Source of the DNA: JAVBTR01 sp031556065
Lineage (GTDB): Bacteria; Bacillota; Clostridia; Christensenellales; Aristaeellaceae
Direction of reading: 5' to 3'
Length of the DNA: 64,000 nucleotides
Assembly: GCA_031556065.1 (NCBI GenBank)
Contig: JAVBTR010000078.1
Location: 15,818-79,817 of the forward strand
Positions 16,985 to 26,600 of the stretch are shown in pieces. The notes below the pieces were generated by a model. It was not told the DNA's origin and ran no database searches. It saw nothing but the letters and a program-made list of their open reading frames with translations. Made by a program: the position numbers and the translations under genes. Positions within the stretch are counted from its first letter, which is position 1. Each line of letters begins with the position of its first letter.

Positions 16985-17734
16985 ATGACTTCGGCTTGTA
17001 TTGTTACATTTAACAGTGCCCAGGAAGTAAAAGGTGCTCTTGATAGCCTTGTTCAAACAAAGGCGGAGGTCTTTGTGGTGGATAACGCTTCCACCGATGG
17101 CACTGCGGAAATGATCAGGGCAAACTACCCTCAGGTCCGTCTGATTGAAACCGGGAAAAACCTGGGGTTTGGAGCCGGAAACAACAAGGTGCTGAATCTG
17201 CTTGAATCCAAATATCATCTCATTATGAACCCGGATATTTCCTTTGAAGACGATATTGTTTCGAAAATGGAAGCTTACATGGACGCAAACCCCCATGTGG
17301 CGCTGCTTTCTCCCAGGGTCTATTTTTCCAATGGTCAAGAACAGTTTGTGCCAAAACGCCGGCCTACTATTCGTTTTATGGTGGCTGGCACCTTTGAAAA
17401 ATATGGCTGGCCTTTTACCGCATGGCGAAAAAGATATACGGGCCAGGACATGGATATGGAAAAGCCCTTTGAAGAAACCTTTGCTACGGGCTGCTTTATG
17501 TTTATAAGGACAGAGGTCTTTAAAAAAATAAAGGGCTTTGATGAACGCTTTTTCATGTATATGGAGGACGCGGACTTGACTCTTCGGGTTTTAAAAGAAG
17601 GCAAGGCCTTTTATAACCCGGATTTTAAGGTAATTCACGCCTGGCAAAGAGAAAGCTACCAAAATCCTGTACTTAAAAAAATGCATATGGCATCCATGAA
17701 AGCCTTTATGCGTAAATGGGGGTGGCGGATTTGA
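16985..17734 (+). CDS. Family 2 glycosyltransferase, rhamnosyltransferase-like
   Basis: A 249-residue GT-A fold enzyme with the start ASIVT-like segment ACIVTFNSAQEV, FVVDNASTDGTAE, and MNPDISF as the metal-binding region. It ends with an ATGCFMF and GFDERFFMYMEDADL acceptor region resembling dTDP-rhamnosyl transferases. The ATG at 16985 follows GGAGG by seven bases. Its stop overlaps the start of the next transferase, so the two act together, probably on a cell-surface glycan at the inner membrane face. No polymerase or flippase gene is nearby. Confidence 0.85.
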   Translation: MTSACIVTFNSAQEVKGALDSLVQTKAEVFVVDNASTDGTAEMIRANYPQVRLIETGKNLGFGAGNNKVLNLLESKYHLIMNPDISFEDDIVSKMEAYMDANPHVALLSPRVYFSNGQEQFVPKRRPTIRFMVAGTFEKYGWPFTAWRKRYTGQDMDMEKPFEETFATGCFMFIRTEVFKKIKGFDERFFMYMEDADLTLRVLKEGKAFYNPDFKVIHAWQRESYQNPVLKKMHMASMKAFMRKWGWRI

Positions 17735-18636
17735 TCGATGTATTGATGGCCACCTATAATGGCGAAAAGTATTTAAAGGAACAGCTGGATTCCGTCTTCA
17801 ACCAAAAGGTAACAGTGCCTTTTCGGGTGCTGGTATCCGATGATGGCTCCACGGACGGAACCTTGGATATTTTAAAGACCTATGGGGATCGGATCACCCT
17901 GGTTAAAAACAAAGGTCCAAAGGGAGCCAAAGGCAATTTTATGTCCCTTATAAGCCAGTGCAATGCCTCCTACGCCGCTTTGTGCGACCAGGACGATATC
18001 TGGGAAGAGGATAAGCTGCAAAAGGCTTACGATGCCATTGCAAAGGAAAACAAGAATATCCCTTGTCTTGTGCACACAGACTTAACTGTGATCGATGCAC
18101 AGGGCCAGGTGGTCCGCCCTTCCTTGTTTGCCCACCAGGGCTGGGATCAAAAGGCGGTTACCTTAAACCGCTTGCTGGTGCAAAACAACGCCACTGGCTG
18201 TACCATGCTTTTAAACAGGCCATTAATGGATTTGGTGAACCTGGCGCAGGCGGAAACCGTTTATATGCACGATTGGTGGATCGCCCTAACAGCGGCTGCC
18301 TTTGGTAAGGTGATTTGCCTTGGAGATAAAACCGTCCGCTACCGGCAGCATGAGGTGAACGTCATCGGCGCCAGCAGCCAGACCCTGATAGGCCGTGCCA
18401 TTGGCGCCTTTGCCATTGGCAAAAAATTAAGGGGCCGTATTAAACTGACCTATACCCAGGCCAAGGCCCTTTTAAATGGCTATGGGGAACAGATGCCCAA
18501 AGAAAAAAGCGCATGCCTGCGCTTTTACATTCAAATTGAGGAAGGGAACAAGCTCAGCCGCCTGCAAAACATAAACCGTGGGGTCTATACCATGCAAAAC
18601 AAGGTGCAAAGAATAGGGCACATGCTGTTTTTATAG
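17731..18636 (+). CDS. Family 2 glycosyltransferase, WcaA-like
   Basis: A 301-residue GT2 enzyme: IDVLMATYNGEKYLKEQLD, VSDDGSTDGT, CDQDDIW and a downstream MHDWWIALTAA motif, the pattern of rhamnan/polysaccharide side-chain transferases. I prefer the TTG at 17731, which overlaps the upstream TGA (TTGA), has GGGGGTGG just before it and gives the canonical N-terminus; an in-frame ATG at 17716 lacks a ribosome-binding site. The stop overlaps that of the convergent ECF S-component gene by six bases, leaving no room for a separate terminator. Confidence 0.83.
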   Translation: MIDVLMATYNGEKYLKEQLDSVFNQKVTVPFRVLVSDDGSTDGTLDILKTYGDRITLVKNKGPKGAKGNFMSLISQCNASYAALCDQDDIWEEDKLQKAYDAIAKENKNIPCLVHTDLTVIDAQGQVVRPSLFAHQGWDQKAVTLNRLLVQNNATGCTMLLNRPLMDLVNLAQAETVYMHDWWIALTAAAFGKVICLGDKTVRYRQHEVNVIGASSQTLIGRAIGAFAIGKKLRGRIKLTYTQAKALLNGYGEQMPKEKSACLRFYIQIEEGNKLSRLQNINRGVYTMQNKVQRIGHMLFL

Positions 18637-19149
18637 TTCGAATTCCTTGCGAAGAAGTTTATTCTTTTTAATGATCAAAGCCAGGGCCACAGAGGAGGCG
18701 ATGCCGAAAAGCCCCTGCATCAGATTGCCGGGGATGGAAGCGGCAGCTCCCCAGCCGTTGCCCATAAGCAGGGCGGCGAAAATGAAATAGCCCACCACCA
18801 TGATGCTTTCAGCCCCAATGCCGGCTACGGCCAAGCTGAGTGCATCCTTTTTTGTGGCTTTGCGCAGGGCAATATAAAGATAGTGGGCAGCCAAGGCCAT
18901 GAGTGCTTTAATTAAAAAGGTGGCCACGGCGTAGTGGGAATAGCCGGTAAAAATATCCGCCAGCATGGAGCCGATGCCCGCAGCCAGCGCCCCATAAACA
19001 GGTGAAAGCAAAAAACCCGAAAGAAGTACAAAGCTATCGCCTAAATGCACATACCCATTCATAGGGGAAGGAATGGCCACCACAGCGGTCATAATGCAGC
19101 ACAACGCGCAAAACAAAGCGCTCATGACGATTTTTTTGGAATGATCCAT
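18631..19149 (-). CDS. ECF transporter substrate-binding (S) component
   Basis: A 172-residue membrane protein with about five or six helices and the MNGYVHLGDSFVLLSGFLL segment common in ECF S components of the PF07155 type. These proteins bind a vitamin or nucleobase-like compound and use a shared T/A1/A2 module encoded elsewhere. Substrate is not readable. It starts five bases after the GH13 gene stop, so the two form one transcript, an odd pairing since ECF systems seldom serve polysaccharide enzymes. Confidence 0.82.
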   Translation of the reverse strand: MDHSKKIVMSALFCALCCIMTAVVAIPSPMNGYVHLGDSFVLLSGFLLSPVYGALAAGIGSMLADIFTGYSHYAVATFLIKALMALAAHYLYIALRKATKKDALSLAVAGIGAESIMVVGYFIFAALLMGNGWGAAASIPGNLMQGLFGIASSVALALIIKKNKLLRKEFEL

Positions 19150-19154
19150 TTAGC

Positions 19155-20912
19155 TCACACCTTTCTTGAAATGGTGAAGGTTTGGCTCTTATGCTCTCGT
19201 GGCGTGTGGAAAGCATCCTCCCCATCGAAATAGCGGGTGATTTCAAGGGTATGGTCATCCTTGGCGCGAACGGCCATTTTCCCCAAGGTCAGCAGCTCGT
19301 TTTCGTTCCGCTGGTTTAGCAGGGTTTTTACATGATCTTGTATAGTCTGGTTTTCCTTACCCCAAGGGAATGTGCCACGACAGAAAGGATCAGGGCCGCC
19401 CTCCATGCCGGCCTCATCCCCATAATAGATGGTGGGAGCGCCGGGCAGAGCGCATAAAATGTCGTAGGCCTTCATAAGCCGCTTCATGCCAAGGGTGTAT
19501 TCCTCTTCAGATAAAGCCTGATCGCCCCGCTCTTCCACAGGCAGGTTTTCATAGGTTCGCCCTACCAACACATTAATAGCCCGGGCCCTGTCGTGGCTGC
19601 CAATTAAATTCATCAGGGCGTAGAGGAAAGGCACAGGGTAAACCTCCTGCTGGTGGCGAATAAGCCGTGCCAAATGCCAGGCATTGCAATCGTGCTTCAT
19701 AAAGGCGATAATGGCTTCCCGCAGGGGATAATTCATCACACTGTCCAGTGTATCGCCCAGGCAGTAGCAGCGGGTTTCCCCATAGGCTGTCTTGCAGGAG
19801 GCATCCTCCCACACTTCCCCTAAAACCACCGCTTCGGGATCGGCTTTTCTGGCGGAAATGCGCAGCTTGCGCAGAAAATCCAGGGAAAGCTCATCTGCTA
19901 CGTCCAGCCGCCACCCGCAGGCCCCTCGTTTTAACCACAAGGGTACAATGCCGTTTCGGCCATTGAACATAAAACGGCCATAGCCTTCGCTGGCTTTGTT
20001 GATTTCCGGCAGGCTTTGGAAGCCCCACCAGGATTTATATACCCAGGGGTATTCCATGAACTGGTACCATTCATAGTATTCCGATTCTTGGGATTGGTAA
20101 GCCCCAGTGGAAGGATAATTGCCTTCCTTATTAAAATAAATGCTATCGGAACCGGTATGGGAAAACACCCCATCCAACATGATACGGATATCTAACGCTT
20201 TGGCTGCATCACACAGGGCTTTAAAATCCTCGTTGGTGCCCAAAAGGGGATCGATCTTTGAATAATCCCCTGTGTTATAGCGGTGGTTGGACTGGCTTTC
20301 GAAAATAGGATTTAGGTAAACAACCGTAATCCCTAGGCTTTTAAGGTAAGGCAGCTTTCGTTTGATACCGTTAAGGGTACCGCCGTAGAAATCTGCGGCG
20401 ATGTTGGCCCCGGTAACCGGGTGGCCGATCAAAATCGGGGTTTCATCCCAGTGCTCGTGCATATAGCGGTCGGTGCGGTGGCACTTGGCCTTGGTGGGCG
20501 CCTTGTAGAACCTGTCAGGGAAAATCTGATAGATATTGGCCTTGTGCATATAGGAGGGCACCGAATAGTCCTTATCGTACACCGTAATCTGGAAGGAGTG
20601 CCGAGGATAGCCCTGGACACAGCCCTGGCCGCCTAATTGATCAGTGGCGTTGCCGTAGCTGATTTCGCCCTTCTTGGTTTGAACGATAAAGTCATACCAA
20701 ACCACACAAGGCATGGCGGGCATTTGGTGGACAGCAGAATAAGTCATCACCCCATCAAAAGCCATTTCCAGGGTGGTTTCTTCCCCGTTCCAAATGCGCA
20801 GGGAAACACCTTCCGCCTCGTTTGATACAAAGCGGAAGGTGACCATTGTTTCACATGGAACAGCGTTTTGCGGTGTGCGATAAAAGGGTAAATGGGAATG
20901 ATGCAGCAACAT
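19155..20912 (-). CDS. GH13 alpha-glucan hydrolase, neopullulanase/cyclomaltodextrinase type
   Basis: A 585-residue protein: an N-terminal CBM34-like beta domain (residues ~1-120), then a TIM barrel with D337 (GWRLDVADEL, nucleophile), E366 (LGEVWEDA, acid/base) and D441 (SHDRARA, third carboxylate). It lacks a signal peptide, so it acts inside the cell on maltodextrins or cyclodextrins. With glycogen phosphorylase just upstream on the same strand, it likely debranches or trims stored glucan. The third motif reads HDRAR instead of the common HDTPR. A degenerate parS-like sequence falls inside its 5' end. Confidence 0.88.
   Translation of the reverse strand: MLLHHSHLPFYRTPQNAVPCETMVTFRFVSNEAEGVSLRIWNGEETTLEMAFDGVMTYSAVHQMPAMPCVVWYDFIVQTKKGEISYGNATDQLGGQGCVQGYPRHSFQITVYDKDYSVPSYMHKANIYQIFPDRFYKAPTKAKCHRTDRYMHEHWDETPILIGHPVTGANIAADFYGGTLNGIKRKLPYLKSLGITVVYLNPIFESQSNHRYNTGDYSKIDPLLGTNEDFKALCDAAKALDIRIMLDGVFSHTGSDSIYFNKEGNYPSTGAYQSQESEYYEWYQFMEYPWVYKSWWGFQSLPEINKASEGYGRFMFNGRNGIVPLWLKRGACGWRLDVADELSLDFLRKLRISARKADPEAVVLGEVWEDASCKTAYGETRCYCLGDTLDSVMNYPLREAIIAFMKHDCNAWHLARLIRHQQEVYPVPFLYALMNLIGSHDRARAINVLVGRTYENLPVEERGDQALSEEEYTLGMKRLMKAYDILCALPGAPTIYYGDEAGMEGGPDPFCRGTFPWGKENQTIQDHVKTLLNQRNENELLTLGKMAVRAKDDHTLEITRYFDGEDAFHTPREHKSQTFTISRKV
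20847..20862. other. Degenerate parS-like site inside the GH13 gene
   Basis: TGTTTCACATGGAACA differs from the parS consensus (complement read TGTTCCATGTGAAACA against TGTTNCACGTGAAACA) at one base, in the central CACGTG core. It lies 2.7 kb from the better site at 23582. The core mismatch makes strong ParB binding doubtful. Confidence 0.35.
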
Positions 20913-20957
20913 AAAAGCGAACCTGCCTTAAGGGGAATTATAGATTAATCAAGGATG

Positions 20958-21006
20958 GGATCCAAGGGATGAATCCCCTGGTGGGTTCCAAGGGCAGAGC
21001 CCTTGG
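20958..21006. repeat. Hairpin modules between GH13 and glycogen phosphorylase
   Basis: Two adjacent palindromes: one around CAAGGGATGAATCCCCTGG and one CCAAGGGCAGAGCCCTTGG ending at the last base before the glgP stop codon. The 24 bases 20983-21006 recur exactly, inverted, at 63863-63886 within the multi-hairpin element at the right edge. They lie just past the phosphorylase stop and could end or process its mRNA. Confidence 0.65.
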
Positions 21007-23466
21007 TTAACCCTTGCGTTTAAGGGGGGTTAAGCGCCAGATTTTTTCATTGTACTCTTCAATGGTTCTGTCGGAGGAGAACACACCGCTCATGGCGGTG
21101 TTAATTACAGCCATTTCCAGCCACTTTGAACGGTTTTGGTAATCCGCGTCCACACGGCGCTGGGCCATGGAGTAGGAGCCAAAATCCTTAAGAACAAAGT
21201 ATGGGTCTGCCATGCCGCCGCCTTCACCGATCAAAAGGGCATGGTAGATGTCCTGCACGGTGGTGGGCTGGCTGGGGAACAGGGTACCGTCGATAAGCTG
21301 GGTCAGCGCCCGGCGGATTTCCTGGTTGCTTTCGTAGATGGTCATAGGGTTGTAGGTGCGTTCACGGTAGATGTCCCGCACGGTGTCGGAGCGCATGCCG
21401 AAAATGTAGATGTTATCCATACCCACCTGCTCGGAAATTTCCACATTGGCGCCGTCCATGGTGCCGATGGTCACAGCGCCGTTCATCATGAACTTCATGT
21501 TACCGGTGCCGGAAGCTTCCTTGGATGCGGTGGACAGCTGTTCCGAAAGCTCTGCTGCGGGCATGAGCAATTGGGCGTAGGACACATCGTAGTTTTCAAG
21601 AAACACTACCTGCAGCATCTTGCTGGCCCGTGGGTGTTTTTTGATCAAATCCCCAATGGCGTTAATGGTGCGGATGATCTGCTTGGCCCGGTAATACCCG
21701 GGGGATGCCTTGGCCCCAAAGAAGAAGGTCCTGGGTGCCATGGTGTAGTTAGGATCCTGGTCGATACGGTTGTACAAAACCAGAATATGCAGCGCGTTTA
21801 AAAGCTGCCGCTTGTATTCATGGAGCCGCTTGGCCTGAACATCGAACATGAAGGCAGGGTCTACCACAATACCCTGGCGTTCCAGCACAGCCTTGGCCAG
21901 GCGTTCCTTGTTGGCGAACTTAATTTCGTCGAACCTTTTTTGGAAAGCCTTATCGGCGGCAAAGGGCTTTAATTTTTCAAGCTCCAGGGGCTTTTTCTGC
22001 CAAGAGTCCCCAATGGCTTCGGTGATCAGGCTTGTTAAAGGCTGGTTGCAGGCCATAAGCCACCGGCGGTGGGTAATGCCATTGGTAATGGCGGAGAACT
22101 TTTCCGGGGAAAGCTGGTTGTAATCGTAGAAGGTTTCATCCTTTAAGATTTCCCCGTGGAGCTGGGAAACCCCGTTAACGGAAAAGCTCATGGCGATGCA
22201 AAGGTTGGCCATCTGCACCTGGTTATAGCTCAGTACGGCCATGGAAGCAATGCGGTCCCATTCGCCGGGAAATTTGTTCCAAAGCTTGGCGCACAGCCGG
22301 CGGTTGATCTCTTGGAGGATCATGTAAATACGAGGCAGCTGAATTTGCAGCATGTTTTCCGGCCAGCGTTCCAAGGCCTCCTGCATGATGGTGTGGTTGG
22401 TGTAGGCCACCGTCTTTTTAACGATGTTTTCCGCTTCATCCCAGCCCAGGCCCTCTTCATCCATTAGAATGCGCATCAGCTCGGGGATGGCCAGGCCCGG
22501 ATGGGTATCGTTGATATGGATGCAAACCTTTTCGGGCAGAAGATTAAAGTTGCTGCCGTGCATCCGCTTGAAATCTTTAATAATGTACTGCACTGTGGCG
22601 GAGGTAAAGAAATAATGCTGCTTTAAACGCAGAAGCTTGCCTTCGTAGTGGTTGTCTTCAGGGTAGAGTACCTTGGAAATCACTTCTGCCAGCTGGATTT
22701 CTTCGGTTGCCTTCACATGCTCCCCACGGCCAAAGCTGCCCAAATCAAGGCGCTTGGGTGAACGGGCGGACCACATACGCAGGCTGTTTACCGTTGCGGT
22801 ATCGTAGCCTACAACAGGCATATCGTAAGGCACTGCTTCCACGGTATAATAATCCTTATGCACATAGCGGACATGGTTGCCTTCGGCCACTTCTTCCAAC
22901 CGGCCCCCAAAGTGCACCTCACAGGCATCCTCCATTACGGCCATTTCCCACACGTTGCCGTTTTGCAGCCAGTTATCCGGCAGCTCCACCTGCTGGCCGT
23001 CGATAAGCTTTTGCTTGAACAGGCCGTATTCATAGCGGATGGTGCAGCCCATGGTGGGCAAATCCAGGGTGGAAAGACTGTCCAGAAAACAGGCGGCCAA
23101 GCGGCCTAAGCCGCCGTTGCCAAGGCCCGGCTCCGGCTCCTCCGGCAAAATATCCTCCAGGTTCACGCCTAATTCATTCAGGGCTTCCTTGTAAGCGTCT
23201 GTGGAGCACAGGTTCAGCATATTGCAGTAAAGAGAACGGCCGGTTAAAAACTCAACAGAAAGATAAAACAGCCGTTTGGTTTTGGTTTCCTTCCGTTCTT
23301 CACGGGCGATCATCCATTTTTGCATGATCTGATCCCGGACAGTGGAAGCCACCGCATTGTAAATCTGCGGCTTGGTGGCTTCTTGAATGGTGCGGCCATT
23401 ATAGCGCTGCAGCTTGCCGATTATGGACTCTTTAATGGATTCCTTGTCAAACGATGTGGTAGGCAT
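21007..23466 (-). CDS. glgP: Glycogen/starch phosphorylase
   Basis: An 819-residue GT35 enzyme of normal length, with LSVEFLTGRSL near the N-terminus, the GNGGLGRLAACFLDS glucan region, and the PLP-lysine motif EASGTGNMKFMMNG. It releases glucose 1-phosphate from alpha-1,4-glucan using phosphate, in the cytoplasm. It precedes the GH13 enzyme on the same strand, so a joint role in storage glucan breakdown is likely. The start ATG follows AAGGAGTG. Biosynthetic glg genes are not in the window. Confidence 0.95.
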   Translation of the reverse strand: MPTTSFDKESIKESIIGKLQRYNGRTIQEATKPQIYNAVASTVRDQIMQKWMIAREERKETKTKRLFYLSVEFLTGRSLYCNMLNLCSTDAYKEALNELGVNLEDILPEEPEPGLGNGGLGRLAACFLDSLSTLDLPTMGCTIRYEYGLFKQKLIDGQQVELPDNWLQNGNVWEMAVMEDACEVHFGGRLEEVAEGNHVRYVHKDYYTVEAVPYDMPVVGYDTATVNSLRMWSARSPKRLDLGSFGRGEHVKATEEIQLAEVISKVLYPEDNHYEGKLLRLKQHYFFTSATVQYIIKDFKRMHGSNFNLLPEKVCIHINDTHPGLAIPELMRILMDEEGLGWDEAENIVKKTVAYTNHTIMQEALERWPENMLQIQLPRIYMILQEINRRLCAKLWNKFPGEWDRIASMAVLSYNQVQMANLCIAMSFSVNGVSQLHGEILKDETFYDYNQLSPEKFSAITNGITHRRWLMACNQPLTSLITEAIGDSWQKKPLELEKLKPFAADKAFQKRFDEIKFANKERLAKAVLERQGIVVDPAFMFDVQAKRLHEYKRQLLNALHILVLYNRIDQDPNYTMAPRTFFFGAKASPGYYRAKQIIRTINAIGDLIKKHPRASKMLQVVFLENYDVSYAQLLMPAAELSEQLSTASKEASGTGNMKFMMNGAVTIGTMDGANVEISEQVGMDNIYIFGMRSDTVRDIYRERTYNPMTIYESNQEIRRALTQLIDGTLFPSQPTTVQDIYHALLIGEGGGMADPYFVLKDFGSYSMAQRRVDADYQNRSKWLEMAVINTAMSGVFSSDRTIEEYNEKIWRLTPLKRKG

Positions 23467-23581
23467 TGAAACACTCCTTCGAATTATGTCGAAAGCTTAC
23501 GCTAAGCGATAGCATTAAACAATAAGTCTATAATCAATATATCTTAGCACAATTTGTCTTCAAGGTCAAATGATGGGTCAC

Positions 23582-23597
23582 TGTTTCACGTGGAACA
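23582..23597. other. parS centromere-like site
   Basis: TGTTTCACGTGGAACA; its complement, TGTTCCACGTGAAACA, fits the bacterial parS consensus TGTTNCACGTGAAACA exactly. ParB (Spo0J) binds such sites, which cluster near oriC. It lies just upstream of the addA promoter and 8.5 kb from the probable origin. Confidence 0.85.
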
Positions 23598-23626
23598 TTT
23601 ACATTTTACTTTCCCTTTGATACAAT
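23598..23626 (+). promoter_or_regulatory. addA promoter
   Basis: TTTACA at 23598-23603, a 17-base spacer and TACAAT at 23621-23626, followed by an AGAAGGAGGG ribosome-binding site. The -35 touches the parS site, so ParB spreading could affect transcription. Confidence 0.7.
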
Positions 23627-23649
23627 GTTGGCCAGAAGGAGGGAATCAT

Positions 23650-26600
23650 ATGACCAAATGGACGCCAGAGCAACAGCAGGCCATCGAAGCCAATAACCCG
23701 GAGCTTCTGATTAGCGCCGCGGCCGGCTCGGGAAAAACGGCTGTGCTCATCCAACGGATTCTGCGGCTTTTGCAAGGCGGCGCCAGTGTAGACCGGATGG
23801 TCATCGTGACCTTCACCAAGGCTGCTGCGGCTCAATTAAGAGAGAAGCTTTCGCAAAAGCTGTTGGAAAAGGCGGCAGAAGGGGATTTGGTGGCCAAGGC
23901 TCAATTGGCGCTTTTGCCGGTGACCCAGATCGGCACCATCCATGGGTTTTGCGGGGCCATTCTCAAAGAGCAGTTCCAGGTGGTGGGGCTGGACCCGGGC
24001 GCCAAACAACTGGACACTGCCCGGAAGGACAAGCTTTTTGAAAAGGCCATGAGCGATACCCTGGACGCTTGCTATGAAAACCCTGCCGAAGCCTTCGGCG
24101 CTCTTTCGGCTGCTTTTTCCGATAAAGATATCGAGGCCATGGCCAGAGGCCTGTATGGGTTTATGATGTCCCTTCGGGATCCCTTTGGCTGGCTTGAAAC
24201 CCATACCACCCAATGTTATTCTGCCCAATCTCTGGCGGCCCATCCCTTTATACAGGTGCTTTTGAACCTCTGCCGAGTTCAATTGACGGGCCTTGAAGAT
24301 GAATCGGACAAGCTGTTTAAGCAGATGGAATCCCCCAGGGCAAACAGCAAATGGCTGCCTGTATTGCAAAGCGATAAACAGTATTACGAAAGCCTGAAGG
24401 CGGCGGCTGGCAGCGGCTATGGGGCGCTGGCCTCCTTGAAGGGGTATAAGTTTGCTACGGCCCCCACTATTTTAAAACTGGAGGGGGAAGAGCTAAAGTG
24501 GCATGAAGCCATGAAAAAGCTGCGCAGCCGTTTTAAAGAAGGCCTGCAAAAAGCCATAGAGGATATTCCCGCAGAGCTTGAACAAAAGGCCCAGGACCTG
24601 AACCGGATGCAACCTTGCCTTCAAGGCCTTGGGGAAGTGGTGAAAACCTTTCACGAGACTTTTCAGGCCTATAAGCGACAGGAGAACGGCCTGGATTTCA
24701 ACGACCTGATCCATTTAACCATCGATGTTTTAAAAAACGAGGAAGCGCGAAAAACCATCCAAGGTCAGTATGATCATTTATTTGTGGATGAATACCAGGA
24801 TGTAGGCGATGCGGAGGAGGGCATTTTTCAGGCCATTCATTATGAAAAAAACAACCTGTTTATGGTGGGGGATGTGAAACAGAGCATTTACCGCTTCAGA
24901 CTTTGCGATCCCACTCTTTTCTTAAACAAGCAGGAAACCTTTTCCTTGGATGAAAACGCCGCTCAGCGCAAAATCTTTCTGAACAAAAATTTCCGTTCCG
25001 AGCCCCGGGTTTTATCAACTGTGAACCAGGTCTTTGAAACCGTTATGACCAAAGCCGTTACAGAACTAGCATATGATGATCTGGCCCATTTGTACCCGGG
25101 CCGGGAAGAAAACAAATGTGACAGGGCGGAGCTTTTGCTCGTTCCCTACGAAAAATACGTAGACGGCCAGGGTGTGGCCGTGGCCAAATACCTAGGGGAA
25201 TTTGAGTGTCTGGCCAAAAGGATTCTTGCCCAGCGGGAAAGGGCCATTTTTGATGGCCATACAGGCCAAATGCGAAAAACCCGCTTTAGGGATATGACAG
25301 TGCTTTTGCCCAAAATAAAGGGCATAGGCCCGGACCTGGCGGCTTACCTAAAGGAATACGGCATCCCGGCTTATGCCGACAGCGAGGAAGCTTATTTCGA
25401 TCTGCCGGAAGTTCAGAGGATGATGGCCCTTTTAAATGTTTTGAACAACCCTCGGCAGGATATTTGCTTTCTCTCGGTTTTAAAGCTGCCCTTGTTCGCT
25501 TTTTCAGAAGAAGAGCTGGCGGATATCCGCCTGGCCCATGGGGGCAAGCAGGTTTCCTTTTACGAAGCCTTTTGCCACTGGGCCAAGGAAAACGAAAAAT
25601 CCCTGGCAACCCTTGAAAAGCTGGATCAGTGGCGGTTTCGCATTGCCCATATCCCCTTGGATGCCATGGTGTGGGAGCTGATGAAGGAATCCGGCCTGTA
25701 CCTGTACGCGGGCACCCAAAAGGGCGGCCATGTGCGCCAGGCCAATTTGCGGCTTTTATGTGAATACGCGGCCAATTACGTCAAGGTGGGGCAAGGAGGG
25801 CTGGATGGCTTCTTGCGCTTGGGGGTTTCGGTGGGTGATGAGGGGGAGGCGAAAACCGCCAAAGCCCTTTCGCCCAAGGATGACCTGGTGCGGATTATGA
25901 CCATCCACAAAAGCAAGGGGCTGGAGTTCCCGGTGGTGTATATGCTGGGGCTGGGGGGGGATTTGCACCTGGCGGAAAACCGCAAGCTGCGGCCCCACAA
26001 AAATTTGGGTATCGGCATCCCTTACGTGGAGCCTGCCCTGCGGATTACCAGAAAGACCCTGGCCCAGACAGCCATTACCGCCCAGAACGTTTTGGAAGAC
26101 AAGGCTGAGCGGGCGAGGCTTTTATATGTGGGCATGACCCGGGCGGTAGAAAAGCTGGTCATGATCGGTACGGCGTCCAAGCTGCCTAACCCCAACTGGG
26201 ATTTGTCTGGCGAGTATGGGATTTTCAGCGCCAAATCCTATCTGGATTGGCTGTGTATGGTGCCAAATGCCGGCGCACAAATTAACCAACAGCTTGAAAA
26301 TCCGTTATCAACAACTTATCCACAGACTGCAACCCCTTATGATATAACGGTTTTGCCCGCTTTTATACCAGAAGCTGTGGATAACGTTGAAAACTTATCC
26401 ACAGCCTTATCCACCCTTATCCACCCTTTTCAAGGGGATTTGGATGCCTTAACCCTCAAGCGGCTGGAGCGGAGCAACGCCTTGGCCCAGGAACCCCTGC
26501 CCCTTAAAACCTCTGTCAGCGCCATAAGCAAGAATGCGCCTTTGGCGGCCCAGGAGGAAACCATGGAAACCAAAGCGGCGGAGGCATGGGCCATCCCCCC

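Noticed and set aside
21136..21801. 221-residue open frame on the plus strand within glycogen phosphorylase
   Set aside because: It is antisense to a well-conserved gene, is rich in His/Gly/Val as expected from reversed codons, and has no ribosome-binding site or family motif.
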